In this document: piece after piece, positions 24,415 through 34,255 of the stretch
How positions within the stretch are numbered: the first letter of the stretch is position 1
Layout: the number at the start of each line of letters is the position of its first letter
Source of the DNA: Pseudomonadota bacterium
Lineage (GTDB): Bacteria > Pseudomonadota > Alphaproteobacteria > Sphingomonadales > Sphingomonadaceae
Reading direction: 5' to 3'
NCBI GenBank assembly: GCA_023458055.1
Contig: JAEXAW010000012.1
Coordinates: forward strand, 1 to 64,000
DNA length: 64,000 nt
Notes under the pieces: model-generated
Databases searched by the model: none
Told to the model about the DNA's origin: nothing
The model's input: the letters and a program-made list of their open reading frames with translations, nothing else
Made by a program: the position numbers and the translations under genes

Positions 24415-27067
24415 TCAGAAGCGGGTGCGCACGGTCACGCCATAAGTGCGCGGTTCGCCCGGGAAGCCCATGAACAACTGGTTAGCCGAGGTCGCAAAAC
24501 CGGCGGCAATCGTCGCGCGGCTGCCGCCACCTTGCGCTGGCGCACCGGCGATGACCTGCAGATATTGTTTGTTGGTCAGATTTTGGCCCCAGAACTCAAT
24601 CCCCCAACGCTTGTCCGCGCCATAGATGCCAATGCGGCCATTCAAGAGGAAATAGCCGTCCTGAATCTTTTCGGGCATCAGGTCGGAGCCGGTATTGATG
24701 TCACTTTGCAGACGGCCGTTGAGGTAGAACAGCGCCGACATACCCGAACTGCCGATATCCGGCGTCCAGGAAACCCCTCCCGTTGCGACGAATTTGGGCG
24801 CGTTCGACATCGCTTGTCCCGGCAGCAGGAACAAGCCGGTCGGGAGTGGACGGCCCTGCGTACCGACCAGATTATTGGCATAGCGCGTATCGGCGTAGGT
24901 CAGCCCGAGGTTGACGTTGAAATCCCGTGCCGGACGCAGGAAGGTTTCGATTTCAAAGCCCTTCGACGTCACACCCGGCTTGAGGCGATTGCTCGGGCAG
25001 GCCCCGTCAAGCGGATTGTTGTTGCGTTCCGCGCCGTGGAGATCGTCCTTGCAGCTCATCAGGTTGGTGACTTCAAAGGTCAGCCCGTTGAAGGTGTTGA
25101 GCTGGAAATCCTTGAAGCGTGAATAGAAGGCCGAGACATTGAGATCGAACACCGGCCGGTGGAATTTGAAGCCTATTTCATAGGTGTTGACCTTTTCCGC
25201 GGCAAACTGAAGGTCGATGGCTTCAGCACGGCCATTGCCTGGCGTGTTGGCAGGCATCGCCAAGCGCGCGGTACAGGTCGCAATCGCTGCCGCCGATTCG
25301 GCAGTGGTACCGCACAGCGGATCAAGGCCCGACGGGTCGAGGTTGAAGCCGCCTGCCTTATAGCCTTTCGAATAGGAGGCATACATCATCAGCCCATCGC
25401 CGGTCTTGTAGCTGAGAACGGCGGTGCCGGTGAGTTGGTCGTCATCGCGCTGGCTGCCGGGCGATCCTGCAACAATGCTCGGCCGACGATAATCGACCAC
25501 GCAGGCGAGGCTCGCGAGAGCGGAGTTAAGGCCCTGCAGCACCGGACATAACAGGTTGTTATATTTGAAATCCGTCTCCAGCTTCTTGCGCTCCTTGGTG
25601 TAGCGCAGGCCCACCGTGAGCTCGAGCTTGTCGGGGATGATGCCGATGACATTATGGGTGAATGCGGAAAAGTTGCGGCTCTTGACGTCGAAGGTGCTAC
25701 CATTGGCGCCCGAACCGATCAGCGGTAGCACGCCGAACCTACCATAAAGAGATCCGAACGGGGCAGGTGACCCGCAGGTTGCGAGCGCCGGATTGGCGGC
25801 ACCCCCTGCCACCAGACAGTTGGCGAAGCGTTCGAAATCGGGGCCGAAGGTCATATTATCCGAGGTGTGGATGCTTTCGGTCCCGTAATAGCCCCCGACC
25901 AGCCAGTCGAGCCGGTCATCGAACGCCTTGCCTTGCAAGCGCAACTCTTCGGTAAACTGTTTCAGCGTGCGGTCGCCCTTGGTGCGGTGAAGCACGTCGA
26001 GACCCATATATTCGGCGTCGATCCCCTGACGCGTGAAGAAGTTGCGATAGGCGGTGATTGACGTCAGCTTCGCGCCGCCGAAATCCCAGTTGAGCTCGCC
26101 TGAAAAGCCCCAGTCACGCACATTGGTGACCGGCGTCGAGCCCGGACTGGTCGCAAAACGACGGACAAATTGCTGGTTCGGCCCCGGCAGCTGAAGATTG
26201 GCACCAAGCGCTTGAAGCAGCGGCACCAGCGGATTGGGGACGATGTTGATGTCGTTACCGGAGCGGACCAATCCCTGAACCGGGCCGACATAAACCGACG
26301 CGCAGCAATGTTCGTTGCGCTTGGTATAATCGCCGATGAGGCGGACCGAAATATCCTCGCTCGGTTCGAACAGCAATTGCCCCCGCACGATCCAGCGATC
26401 ACGGTCATGCGAGTCGGGCTCGTTCGGCGTCATATTTTTTGAGGAAGCCGTCTCGCTTCTGCCACACGCCATCCACGCGCGCGGCGATCGTATCACTGAT
26501 GGGCCCGGTGACGCCGCCTTCGAGCCGCATATAGTCATAATTGCCGTAAGTGGCCGCGGCATTGCCGCCGAATTTAAATTGTGGCCCCTTGGTGATGACG
26601 TTGATCAGCCCGGCGGTTGAGTTGCGCCCGAACAAGGTTCCCTGAGGGCCGCGCAAGACTTCAATGCGCTCGATCTCGCCGAGTTCGGTGAGGCCTGCGC
26701 CGGTGCGGGCGCGATAGACGCCATCGACCATCAACCCGACCGAGGATTCAAGACCGATATTTTCGCCCACCGTGCCGATGCCGCGAATGCGCGCGGCGAA
26801 CATCGTTTCCGAAGACGCCCCCGAAACCAGCAGTGACGGTGAGACCTGGTTAAGCTGGCGCACATCGTTGACGCCTGAATTTTGCAAGGTTTCGGCGCTG
26901 ACGGCCGAGATCGCGATGGGGACGTCCTGTAATTGCTGCTGCCGCCCCTGCGCCGTCACAATGATGGGATTGTCGTCCTTGGTTTCCTCGCTCTTTTCCT
27001 GCGCCAGAACGGACGAAGGCAACAGTCCCAGCAAGGCGACAGACATCATCAGTGCAGATTTACGCAT
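24415..27067 (-). pseudogene. TonB-dependent receptor split by one frameshift in a poly-A run
   Basis: The N-terminal frame (27067 to about 26435) has a signal peptide (MRKSALMMSVALLGLLPSSV), a TonB box region and a complete plug (RIRGIGTVGEN; IEVLRGPQGTLFGRNSTAG). It then runs out of frame after RDGFLKKY. The barrel continues in the next frame from NMTPNEPDSHDRDRW through to GVTVRTRF. The switch coincides with six A residues on the coding strand (T run at 26435-26440); five would restore one reading frame of about 880 residues. No other disruption is visible, so it may be a recent mutation, a slippage-based on/off switch, or a sequencing error. ATG 27067 has GGGGAG upstream. Confidence 0.85.
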
Positions 27068-27284
27068 CGCGGCATCTCCCCATTTAATTTTTTTGTTTTT
27101 CGAACATAGAGTATGGACTAGATGTGTACAATAGTATGATTTCAGAAAATCGGGTTTCAAACCGTAAAATTTCTATTGTAAGCGTCGCATGATGATGCAG
27201 TAGGTGTTTATGGGCGGTGCGCCGAGCGCCGATTGAAATAATGACAAATGCTGGCGCTGGCCGTCAGCATCACCATCGGAAAGC

Positions 27285-28526
27285 GTGACAAGAGTGCAGC
27301 CATCCCGCCAAGACGACAGCGAACGCGATGCTACCGAACGATTTGATGCAACGCGCGAAGCGATCATCACGAGCGCTTCAGAGGTGCTGAGCGAATCGAC
27401 TGCAAAGGGCATGACACTGAAGGACGTTGCGAGTCGCGTGGGACTCAAGACCAGCAGCATCACTTATTATTTCCCGCGCAAGGATGCGCTGCTCACCGCT
27501 TGTCTTGAACGCACGGTAGCGCGGCATCGCACATTGCTTGATCAGGCTGCGCAGGAGGCAACCCCGGCGCTGCGGGTCCGTGCTTTATTTTGGGGCGTGT
27601 TTGAACGGCTCGGCAAGTTGATGCGCGGGGAGGAACAGCATCTTGCGACGCTCGCGCATATTCCCTCGCTCCCAGAGCCGGATCGCAGCCGTATCCTGCA
27701 CGAGTGGCGCGAAGTATTCCGCCGCGTGCGTTCGATGATCGAGCCGCCCAATCCCGACCCCGCGCTGCATGACCTTTATTCGGCGCAGGCGCACGTTATT
27801 CTGGATATCCAATTGTCGCTGAATATGTGGGCGTCGACTTTTGACGTCGACCAGCACCAGCGCCTGTTTGAACGATTAAGCGACATCATCATCAACGGGA
27901 TCGCGGCCGGCCATTCGGGCTGGAACCCGATGCAGATCGTGCCCAAATCGATCATTCCCGACGCGCATGACCTGCCGGACTTTTTCCGGGTGGCGACGCG
28001 GATGATCAATGAGCGCGGCTATCGGGGCGCTTCGATTTCCAACATTGCAGCGGAGATCAACCTCACCAAGGGCAGTTTCTATCACCATCTTGCCACCAAG
28101 GATGATCTGGTGATTGCCTGTTTCGACCGCAGTTTCGAAATATTGAGCGCGGCCTACCAGAAAACGGCAGGAGCCGCGAACAGCTGGGACCGGCTGGTGT
28201 CGACCGCTGCCGCGCTGGTTGATTTCCAATTTTCCCCCGATGGACCGTTGCTGCGCTTTTCGGCGATGAGCGCCTTGCCGCAGCAGGCAGAGGCGGTGAT
28301 GGCAGAACGCTCGATCGCCTCGGCGCGGCGCTTTGAAGGGCTCATATCGGACTGTATCGCGGAAGGGTCGGCGCGGCCTGTCGATGCTTTCATCGCGTCG
28401 CAAGCCTTGCTTGCCGTCATCAATGGGGCAGGCGATTTCATCAACTGGTCGCGCTCGATGGAGCGGAGCCGCGCCATCGAACTTTATTGTTCGATCCTGT
28501 TCTACGGGCTGGACGGCAAGGCTTGA
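27285..28526 (+). CDS. Double TetR regulator (two TetR units in one chain)
   Basis: 413 residues, about twice a normal TetR. Unit one has its HTH at about 20-75 (MTLKDVASRVGLKTSSITYY FPRKDALL) and a ligand domain to about 215. Unit two has a second HTH at about 230-280 (ASISNIAAEINLTKGSFYHH LATKDDLV) and its own C-terminal domain. Such a fusion could act as an internal dimer. It is divergent from the TonB receptor across about 217 bases and probably controls the catabolic cluster. Start GTG 27285. Confidence 0.88.
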   Translation: MTRVQPSRQDDSERDATERFDATREAIITSASEVLSESTAKGMTLKDVASRVGLKTSSITYYFPRKDALLTACLERTVARHRTLLDQAAQEATPALRVRALFWGVFERLGKLMRGEEQHLATLAHIPSLPEPDRSRILHEWREVFRRVRSMIEPPNPDPALHDLYSAQAHVILDIQLSLNMWASTFDVDQHQRLFERLSDIIINGIAAGHSGWNPMQIVPKSIIPDAHDLPDFFRVATRMINERGYRGASISNIAAEINLTKGSFYHHLATKDDLVIACFDRSFEILSAAYQKTAGAANSWDRLVSTAAALVDFQFSPDGPLLRFSAMSALPQQAEAVMAERSIASARRFEGLISDCIAEGSARPVDAFIASQALLAVINGAGDFINWSRSMERSRAIELYCSILFYGLDGKA

Positions 28527-28530
28527 AGGA

Positions 28531-29844
28531 TCAGGCTGCGGCCTCATTGGCCACCAGCGACCGCTGTTTGAGCGCGCGCCCGGCCATATAATAATGGAGC
28601 AATAACCAAGGCGTCAGCGCAACCATGACGATCATGGCGTAGCGCAAGGATTCAACGCCATAGTGCGGCTTGAACGCTTCGCTCATCAGGCCGACGGCGG
28701 TCGGCCCGATACCCATGCCGACAAGGTTGATCACGAGCAGGGTAATCGACGCCCACAACGCCCGCAGACGGATCGGGGCGAGACTTTGCAAGATACCAAA
28801 GCTGGTGCCGAGATAGCTGCTGGTCAGAAACGTATCGAGCATCAGCCAGCCCAGTGCTGCATAGGGGCTGTTCGACAGATAAGCAGCGAAGGTCGGAAGC
28901 ATCGCCAGCGCTTTGACAAACACAATGAGATAGCATTGCGCATAAATATCGTAGCGCTGTGCCAGCCGGTTGGCGAGCCACCCGCCGAGCACCGCAGAAA
29001 AGCCTCCGATTATGGCTATCGCGGGCGCAAAAATCAGCGCGATCTGCATGAGATCCATGCCGAGCGAGCGTTGCAGGAAGCTCGGCACAAACGCTCCGTT
29101 GCCATAACCGATCACTGCCGCAATCGCGATGCCGAAGATGATATGGCGCGCCGCTTTATCAGCGAAGATGGAGCGGAAGCCTTCCCAGATGCTTGGCATC
29201 TTGTCGGTGTCGGAAATTACGACGTCGGGGTCGGACAGGCCCCGGCGCGGTTCCTTGACCAACAGCTTGATGATCAACGCGAGCACGAGGCCGGGCAGGC
29301 CGACGGTAAACATCGCGACACGCCAACCGAAATAGTGCGCGACCAGGCCGCCGATCATCACCCCCAAACCGCCGCCAAGCACAATGCCGAGCGAATAGAG
29401 GCTCATCGCACCCGCGCGTTCCTCGGGCGGATACAGGTCAGAGATGATCGAATGGCTTGGCGGGCTTGAGCCAGCCTCGCCAATCCCGACGCCGATGCGC
29501 GCCAAGAGAAGTTGGGTGAAATTTTGCGCAAGGCCGCCGACCGCCGTCATCACGCTCCAGAGGGCAAGCGCGATGGCAACGATGTTGATGCGGTTTGACC
29601 GGTCCGCCAGCCGCGCAACCGGAATGCCGAGCGTCGCATAAAATATCGCAAAGGCGAACCCTGCCATCAGGCCGAGCTGGGTGTCGGTCAGATGCATATC
29701 GGCGCGGATCTGCTCCTGCAGGATCGACAAAATCTGCCGGTCAACATGGCTGAAAAAATAGGCGCTGGTGAGAAGCCCGAGGGTGATGCCGCGTCGTTTG
29801 AGCGAAAGTCTGTCGCGTTCGTCCTGTGACGCTGCGCTTTGCAT
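28531..29844 (-). CDS. MFS transporter (spinster-like)
   Basis: 437 residues with about twelve membrane segments. The MFS signature between segments two and three is GIPVARLADRSNR, and RIGVGIGEAGSSPPS is the spinster-family segment 4/5 motif. Similar carriers in sphingomonad degradation clusters take up aromatic acids or export intermediates. The start has GAGGGGATCC upstream. It is convergent with the double TetR gene (4-base gap) and follows the LanC-like gene, with a long hairpin between them. Confidence 0.88.
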   Translation of the reverse strand: MQSAASQDERDRLSLKRRGITLGLLTSAYFFSHVDRQILSILQEQIRADMHLTDTQLGLMAGFAFAIFYATLGIPVARLADRSNRINIVAIALALWSVMTAVGGLAQNFTQLLLARIGVGIGEAGSSPPSHSIISDLYPPEERAGAMSLYSLGIVLGGGLGVMIGGLVAHYFGWRVAMFTVGLPGLVLALIIKLLVKEPRRGLSDPDVVISDTDKMPSIWEGFRSIFADKAARHIIFGIAIAAVIGYGNGAFVPSFLQRSLGMDLMQIALIFAPAIAIIGGFSAVLGGWLANRLAQRYDIYAQCYLIVFVKALAMLPTFAAYLSNSPYAALGWLMLDTFLTSSYLGTSFGILQSLAPIRLRALWASITLLVINLVGMGIGPTAVGLMSEAFKPHYGVESLRYAMIVMVALTPWLLLHYYMAGRALKQRSLVANEAAA

Positions 29845-29906
29845 ATGGATCCCCTCGCCATTATTTTTTGCTTATCGGGTTAGGGCTACGACCAGCCCCT
29901 TAAACA

Positions 29907-29952
29907 TTCAAGGCCCGCGTTGAACGGTTGATCGTTCGACCCGGGCCTTGAA
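29907..29952 (-). terminator. Long hairpin between LanC-like and MFS genes
   Basis: A perfect 11-base inverted repeat (TTCAAGGCCCG at 29907-29917; CGGGCCTTGAA at 29942-29952) encloses a further imperfect stem GTTGAACG/CGTTCGAC. It starts 22 bases after the LanC-like stop. No strong T-run follows, so it may act as an attenuator or RNA-stability element rather than a full terminator. Confidence 0.55.
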
Positions 29953-29973
29953 CATCAGTGCATAGCTGGGGTC

Positions 29974-31359
29974 TTAGGCGCCCGCAGCAAAGGGATCGCC
30001 CACCCGCTTAGGATCGGTGCGCGGCCAGTCCAGTGGATAAAGACCAACCGGCTTTCCGTTAGCCTGCGATCCGATATGCACCATGAAACTTCCAATGCCT
30101 GCCGCGCCTTGCATATAGCCGGTTTGCCGTTGCAGGAATTCGGGGCGGTTGCGGTGCTCGGCCATCGACCAGCTACGCCCGCCATCGGCATATTCGCTTT
30201 CGGCGAGAATGTGCGAGGCACAGCGCTCGGCATATTCAAAGCCCGGGTCCCACAGACCGCGACGGGCGAGCAACAGCGAGAAATCACCGATACCCGCATC
30301 CCCGCAACATTGGCCGAAATTGCGCCACAGGCCGGCAGAGCGTGCTTCCGGAGCCCCCGTGCCCATCAGCCCATCGAGCAGGACATAGAGCTTGTCGAGC
30401 CAACGCTTGTCACCTGTCACATCATAGAGTCGCAACAGACCGCGCCCCGTTCCCGGCGGCCCATGACAGGTGCCGAGATAATAACGGTCCGGTTCCGTCT
30501 CGAGATGGCAGATGAGCGAGCCGCCTGCGGCCTGTGGCGCTGCCCGCGACAGCGTATATTCCATGCCCTGGATGGCCGCATCGAGAAACCTGCTTTCGCC
30601 GGAGATCGCGGCAAGCTCGGTGAGCGCGAAGGCTACACCGCTGCTGCCGTGTGCGAAATTAGGGGAGGGGAACTCGAAGGGCATGTCCTTGGCCATGAAC
30701 CATAACAAGCCGTCGGGGGTCTTACGCGCGACTTCGATCAGGCGATCACCGACGCCCTTGGCGGCATCAAGTGCCAGCGGATCGAAGCCTTCAACATATC
30801 CATGCAGCAAGGTCAGCAGCGAACCGGCGGAGCCGACCGACAAGTCCACGACTTCGGCATCATCGCTAATGCCCGTAATATCGGAAAACGGCATTCTTTC
30901 GATCCAGCCGAGACCGCTGCCGAGCGGTTGTGCCGATTCGCGCAGTTTGACGACGCAGCGCGACGCCGCATCGCGGAACCGCTGCTCGCCGGTATAGGAG
31001 GCAAGGCAGCTTAGTACGAAGGTATAGCCGCCCCAACCAAGCGGCGTGTTGCATGACATGGTTTCGCGATCCTTGATCCAGTCGAGGATCGCATCGCCTT
31101 CATTGACGACGCGGTCATGCCATTGCTTGCTGTTGGTCGCAGCCATCAGCTCGATCAGGAAAACCAATATGCCGCCGCTGCCATTATACATGGCGAAGTT
31201 GGGCTTTTCCGGAGCGCCGGGTTCGAGCTGCCAGCTCGGCTGGCCTTTTAAGGATAGGCTGTCGATATAATGCCACGCTTCATGCGCCACTTCCAGCCAA
31301 TCATCGCCATCCATTGGCGTATTCATTGTATTGGAATGTTGATGAACTGCTGTTTTCAT
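29974..31359 (-). CDS. Free-standing LanC-like protein
   Basis: 461 residues of alpha/alpha-toroid type, with repeated motifs each containing a Gly-Gly/His-Gly turn: GWGGYTFVL (109-), SVGSAGSLLTLL (175-), NFAHGSSGVAFAL (H237), GTCHGPPGTGRGLL (C298-H299) and QCCGDAGIGDFSLL (C351-C352). LanC cyclases bind zinc through Cys, Cys and His; the third motif is normally C-H-G and here is C-C-G, so the ligand set would differ. No lanthipeptide precursor or dehydratase is nearby. The neighbours are catabolic, so a role on a small-molecule or glutathione/thiol adduct is more likely than lantibiotic synthesis. Start ATG 31359 has GGAGAG six bases upstream. Confidence 0.75.
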   Translation of the reverse strand: MKTAVHQHSNTMNTPMDGDDWLEVAHEAWHYIDSLSLKGQPSWQLEPGAPEKPNFAMYNGSGGILVFLIELMAATNSKQWHDRVVNEGDAILDWIKDRETMSCNTPLGWGGYTFVLSCLASYTGEQRFRDAASRCVVKLRESAQPLGSGLGWIERMPFSDITGISDDAEVVDLSVGSAGSLLTLLHGYVEGFDPLALDAAKGVGDRLIEVARKTPDGLLWFMAKDMPFEFPSPNFAHGSSGVAFALTELAAISGESRFLDAAIQGMEYTLSRAAPQAAGGSLICHLETEPDRYYLGTCHGPPGTGRGLLRLYDVTGDKRWLDKLYVLLDGLMGTGAPEARSAGLWRNFGQCCGDAGIGDFSLLLARRGLWDPGFEYAERCASHILAESEYADGGRSWSMAEHRNRPEFLQRQTGYMQGAAGIGSFMVHIGSQANGKPVGLYPLDWPRTDPKRVGDPFAAGA

Positions 31360-31545
31360 GGCCGCTCTCCACCGAATCGAAAACTGGGTTTGTTGTATTG
31401 CTATGCGCGCTCAGGACAGCAATTGCAATCACGCTTTCATTTTCTCTAAACGATGAGCCGGATAACCTGTTATCGAAACATAATGACAGAGCGACGATAG
31501 TGACGTACCCAATGTTCGAAAAATGATTCGATGAGGAGAGAGAGT

Positions 31546-33185
31546 GTGGCAACGGCATGCTGGACCTTCGCCGATTTGTTCGAGGCGGTGGCGATAGCGA
31601 TCCCCGATGCGCCCGCACTATGTCGTGGTGACGTGACGATGAACTGGCGCCAGTTCAATGACGAGGCCGACGCGCTGGCCTCCTTCCTGATCGCGCATGG
31701 CGTCGATCCGCACGCGACGCTCGGCATCTACGCGGGTAATCTGCCCGAACATCTGGTCGGCTATTTCGCGGCGTCCAAAGCCAGCATCGTGCGTTTAACG
31801 TCAATTACCGCTACCTTGCCAACGAAGTCTATGCGCTGCTCGACAATGCCGACGCGCAAGCGGTGTTGTTCGATGCAGCTTATGCCCCGATTCTTGATAC
31901 TGTCCGCGACCGTTTGCCTCAGGTGCGATGCTGGGTCGCGATTTCGACCCCTGGCAATGCCGTGCCGGGGTGGGCGCATGATTATCATAAGCTGGTGACT
32001 GAGCCCAAAAAGGATGGCGCGCGGCAGGCGCATCGCTCAAGCGATGATCTCCTCATGATCTACACCGGCGGCACAACAGGCCTTCCCAAGGGGGTGATGT
32101 GGCGTCAGGGCGATCTTATCGCAAAGGGCAATTATTGCGCGGATCAGCTGAGCGGGGTGGGGCCGCTCCAGTCGCCGCAAGAGGCCGGTCCGCGCGCGGC
32201 AGCGACACCCATCCGTCCGGTCATTGTGATTGCCTCCCCGCTGATGCACGCAACCGGGCTTATCAATGCGATTGGCGTGCTTGCGTCGGGCGGCACGGTC
32301 GTCCTGCTGGCCGAGCCCGGCTTCAAAGCGGCGGAACTGTGGCAAGCGGTGGAGGACCATCGCGCCAGCCAGATCGCCATTGTCGGCCAATCCTTTGCCC
32401 AGCCGATGCTGGAGGCGCTGGATGCGGAGCCTGCGCGCTGGGATGTTTCCTCGGTGCGGCGGATCACCTCGTCAGGCGTGATGTGGAGCCGCGAGAATAA
32501 ACATGGTTTGCTGCGCCACATGCCCGACGCCCTATTGATCGACAGCTTCTCCTCGTCCGAAGCGATGAGCCTTGGCATATCGCTCACCAGTCGCGCGCAT
32601 GAAACCGAAACCGCCGCGTTCCAGCTCGGCGAAAATTGCGCCGTGTTTGATGAAGCGCATCGCCGCATAATGCCCGGCAGCCTGGAAGCAGGTCGCGTCG
32701 CCGTAAGCGGCTATATTCCGGTCGGCTATTATAAGGATCCGGAAAAAACCGCGAAAACCTTTCCGACCATCGAAGGACGACGCTGGTCGATGCCGGGCGA
32801 TTGGGCCCGCATCGAACAGGATGGAACGCTGACCCTGCTCGGACGCGGGTCGCAATGTATCAACAGCGGCGGTGAAAAAATCTTCCCCGAAGAGGTGGAG
32901 GAAGCGTTGAAGCAACATCCGCTGGTGCGCGATGCCGCGGTTACCGGCATTCCCGACCCCCGGTTCGGCGAACGGATCGTCGCGCTGGTCGAATGTGGCG
33001 GCGATGGCGCTGGGAACGACGACGATGTCGAAGCCTGCCTCATCGCCCATGTCGGGCAGGCGCTGGCCGCCTACAAGGTGCCGCGCCGTATCATAACCGT
33101 GGCGAGCCTGGAGCGAGCCCCCAATGGCAAGCTCGATTATGCGGCCGTCAAACGACGGGCTACCGCGTCGCTCAATTCGCTCTGA
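31546..33185 (+). pseudogene. Acyl-CoA ligase (AMP-forming) with one frameshift
   Basis: The first frame starts at GTG 31546 behind GAGGAGAG and reads VATACWTFADLFEAV through to AASKASIV. Near 31791 it leaves frame; one missing base (CCG read as CG) would continue into FNVNYRYLANEVYALLDNA and the rest. The second part holds the AMP-binding signature YTGGTTGLPKGVMWRQ, the A5-type GYYKDPEKTAKTF, the GDWARIEQDG hinge region, NSGGEKIFPEEVEEAL and the C-terminal lysine in RAPNGKLDY. Repaired, it would be about 546 residues. It would activate a carboxylic acid to its CoA thioester. As it stands, a full protein cannot be made without recoding. Confidence 0.85.
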
Positions 33186-33216
33186 TATCCTCAAACTCAA
33201 TTATGGAGAAAAAATA

Positions 33217-34221
33217 ATGGCGCACGAATGGCATTTGAAATCCCGACCCGAAGGTCTCCCGACAATCGAGAATTTCGAACTGGTCGAAACCCCCGAACGG
33301 TCGCTCAAGGATGGAGAAATCCGCATCCGCAATACATGGCTGTCGGTCGATCCTTATATGCGGGGCCGGATGAACGACACCAAAAGCTATTCGCAGCCCT
33401 TTGCGCTTGGGGAAACGATGCAAGGCGGCGCGGTCGGAGAGGTCATTGAAAGCAAGGCCGATGGCTTTGCCGTCGGTGACAAGGTGCAGCATCTTGGCGG
33501 CTGGCGTGAAGAAGCGGTGATTGATCTCAACGCCACCGGCTTTGGCGCAGGCGCGACCAAATTGCCCGACCTCGGCATCCCCGACCAATTATTTCTCTAC
33601 AATATGGGTATGACCGGGGGGACGGCCTATTTCGGTCTGCTGGATGTCGCCTCGGCCAAGGAAGGAGACATCGTCTTTGTTTCGGCCGCCGCGGGCGCCG
33701 TGGGCTCGGCGGTAGTGCAGATCGCCAAGCTGAAGGGCATGACAGTGATCGGGTCAGCCGGCGGCGCTGACAAATGCGCCTGGGTCAAGGAGATCGGCGC
33801 AGACGCCTGCATTGATTACAAGTCCGGCCCCGTCCTCCCGCAACTGCGCGAAGCCGCCCCCAATGGCATTGACGTTTATTTCGACAATGTCGGCAGCGAT
33901 CATCTCGATGCCGCGTTCGCCTGCGCCCGGTATCGCGCGCGCTTCGCCATTTGCGGGATGATCGACATTTACAATGATTTGAAACCGCAATGTTTCAAAC
34001 ATATCAGCGCGATCATTGGCCAGCACGTCCGCATCGAAGGCTTCCTCTACCCCGAATATATGAGCGAGATAGGCCGCTTCTATAAGGAAGTCGGACCATG
34101 GGTGCGCGAAGGCAAATTCAAGTCGCGCGAAACGGTCAAGGAAGGAATTGAATCGATGGTCGATGCCTTTGGCGGCCTCTTCACCGGAGACAATACCGGC
34201 AAGATGCTGGTCAAGGTCTGA
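33217..34221 (+). CDS. Medium-chain NADP-dependent oxidoreductase (CurA/leukotriene B4 dehydrogenase-like)
   Basis: 334 residues. A GroES-like N-terminal half (TWLSVDPYMRGRM) precedes a Rossmann domain (SAAAGAVGSAVVQIAKLKG) and the family motif DVYFDNVGSDHLDAAF. Zinc-free relatives reduce alpha,beta-unsaturated ketones or acyl compounds with NADPH. ATG 33217 is preceded by GGAGA. It follows the acyl-CoA ligase by 31 bases. A second, very similar gene lies at 43938-44939. Its place here suggests enone or enoyl reduction in the pathway. Confidence 0.9.
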   Translation: MAHEWHLKSRPEGLPTIENFELVETPERSLKDGEIRIRNTWLSVDPYMRGRMNDTKSYSQPFALGETMQGGAVGEVIESKADGFAVGDKVQHLGGWREEAVIDLNATGFGAGATKLPDLGIPDQLFLYNMGMTGGTAYFGLLDVASAKEGDIVFVSAAAGAVGSAVVQIAKLKGMTVIGSAGGADKCAWVKEIGADACIDYKSGPVLPQLREAAPNGIDVYFDNVGSDHLDAAFACARYRARFAICGMIDIYNDLKPQCFKHISAIIGQHVRIEGFLYPEYMSEIGRFYKEVGPWVREGKFKSRETVKEGIESMVDAFGGLFTGDNTGKMLVKV

Positions 34222-34255
34222 GCCGCGCGTAAACGGAAAATAGGGGTGGTCACCA

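Noticed and set aside
29974..31359. Lantibiotic biosynthesis locus around the LanC-like gene
   Set aside because: No precursor peptide, LanB/LanM dehydratase or peptide exporter is found nearby; neighbours are catabolic.
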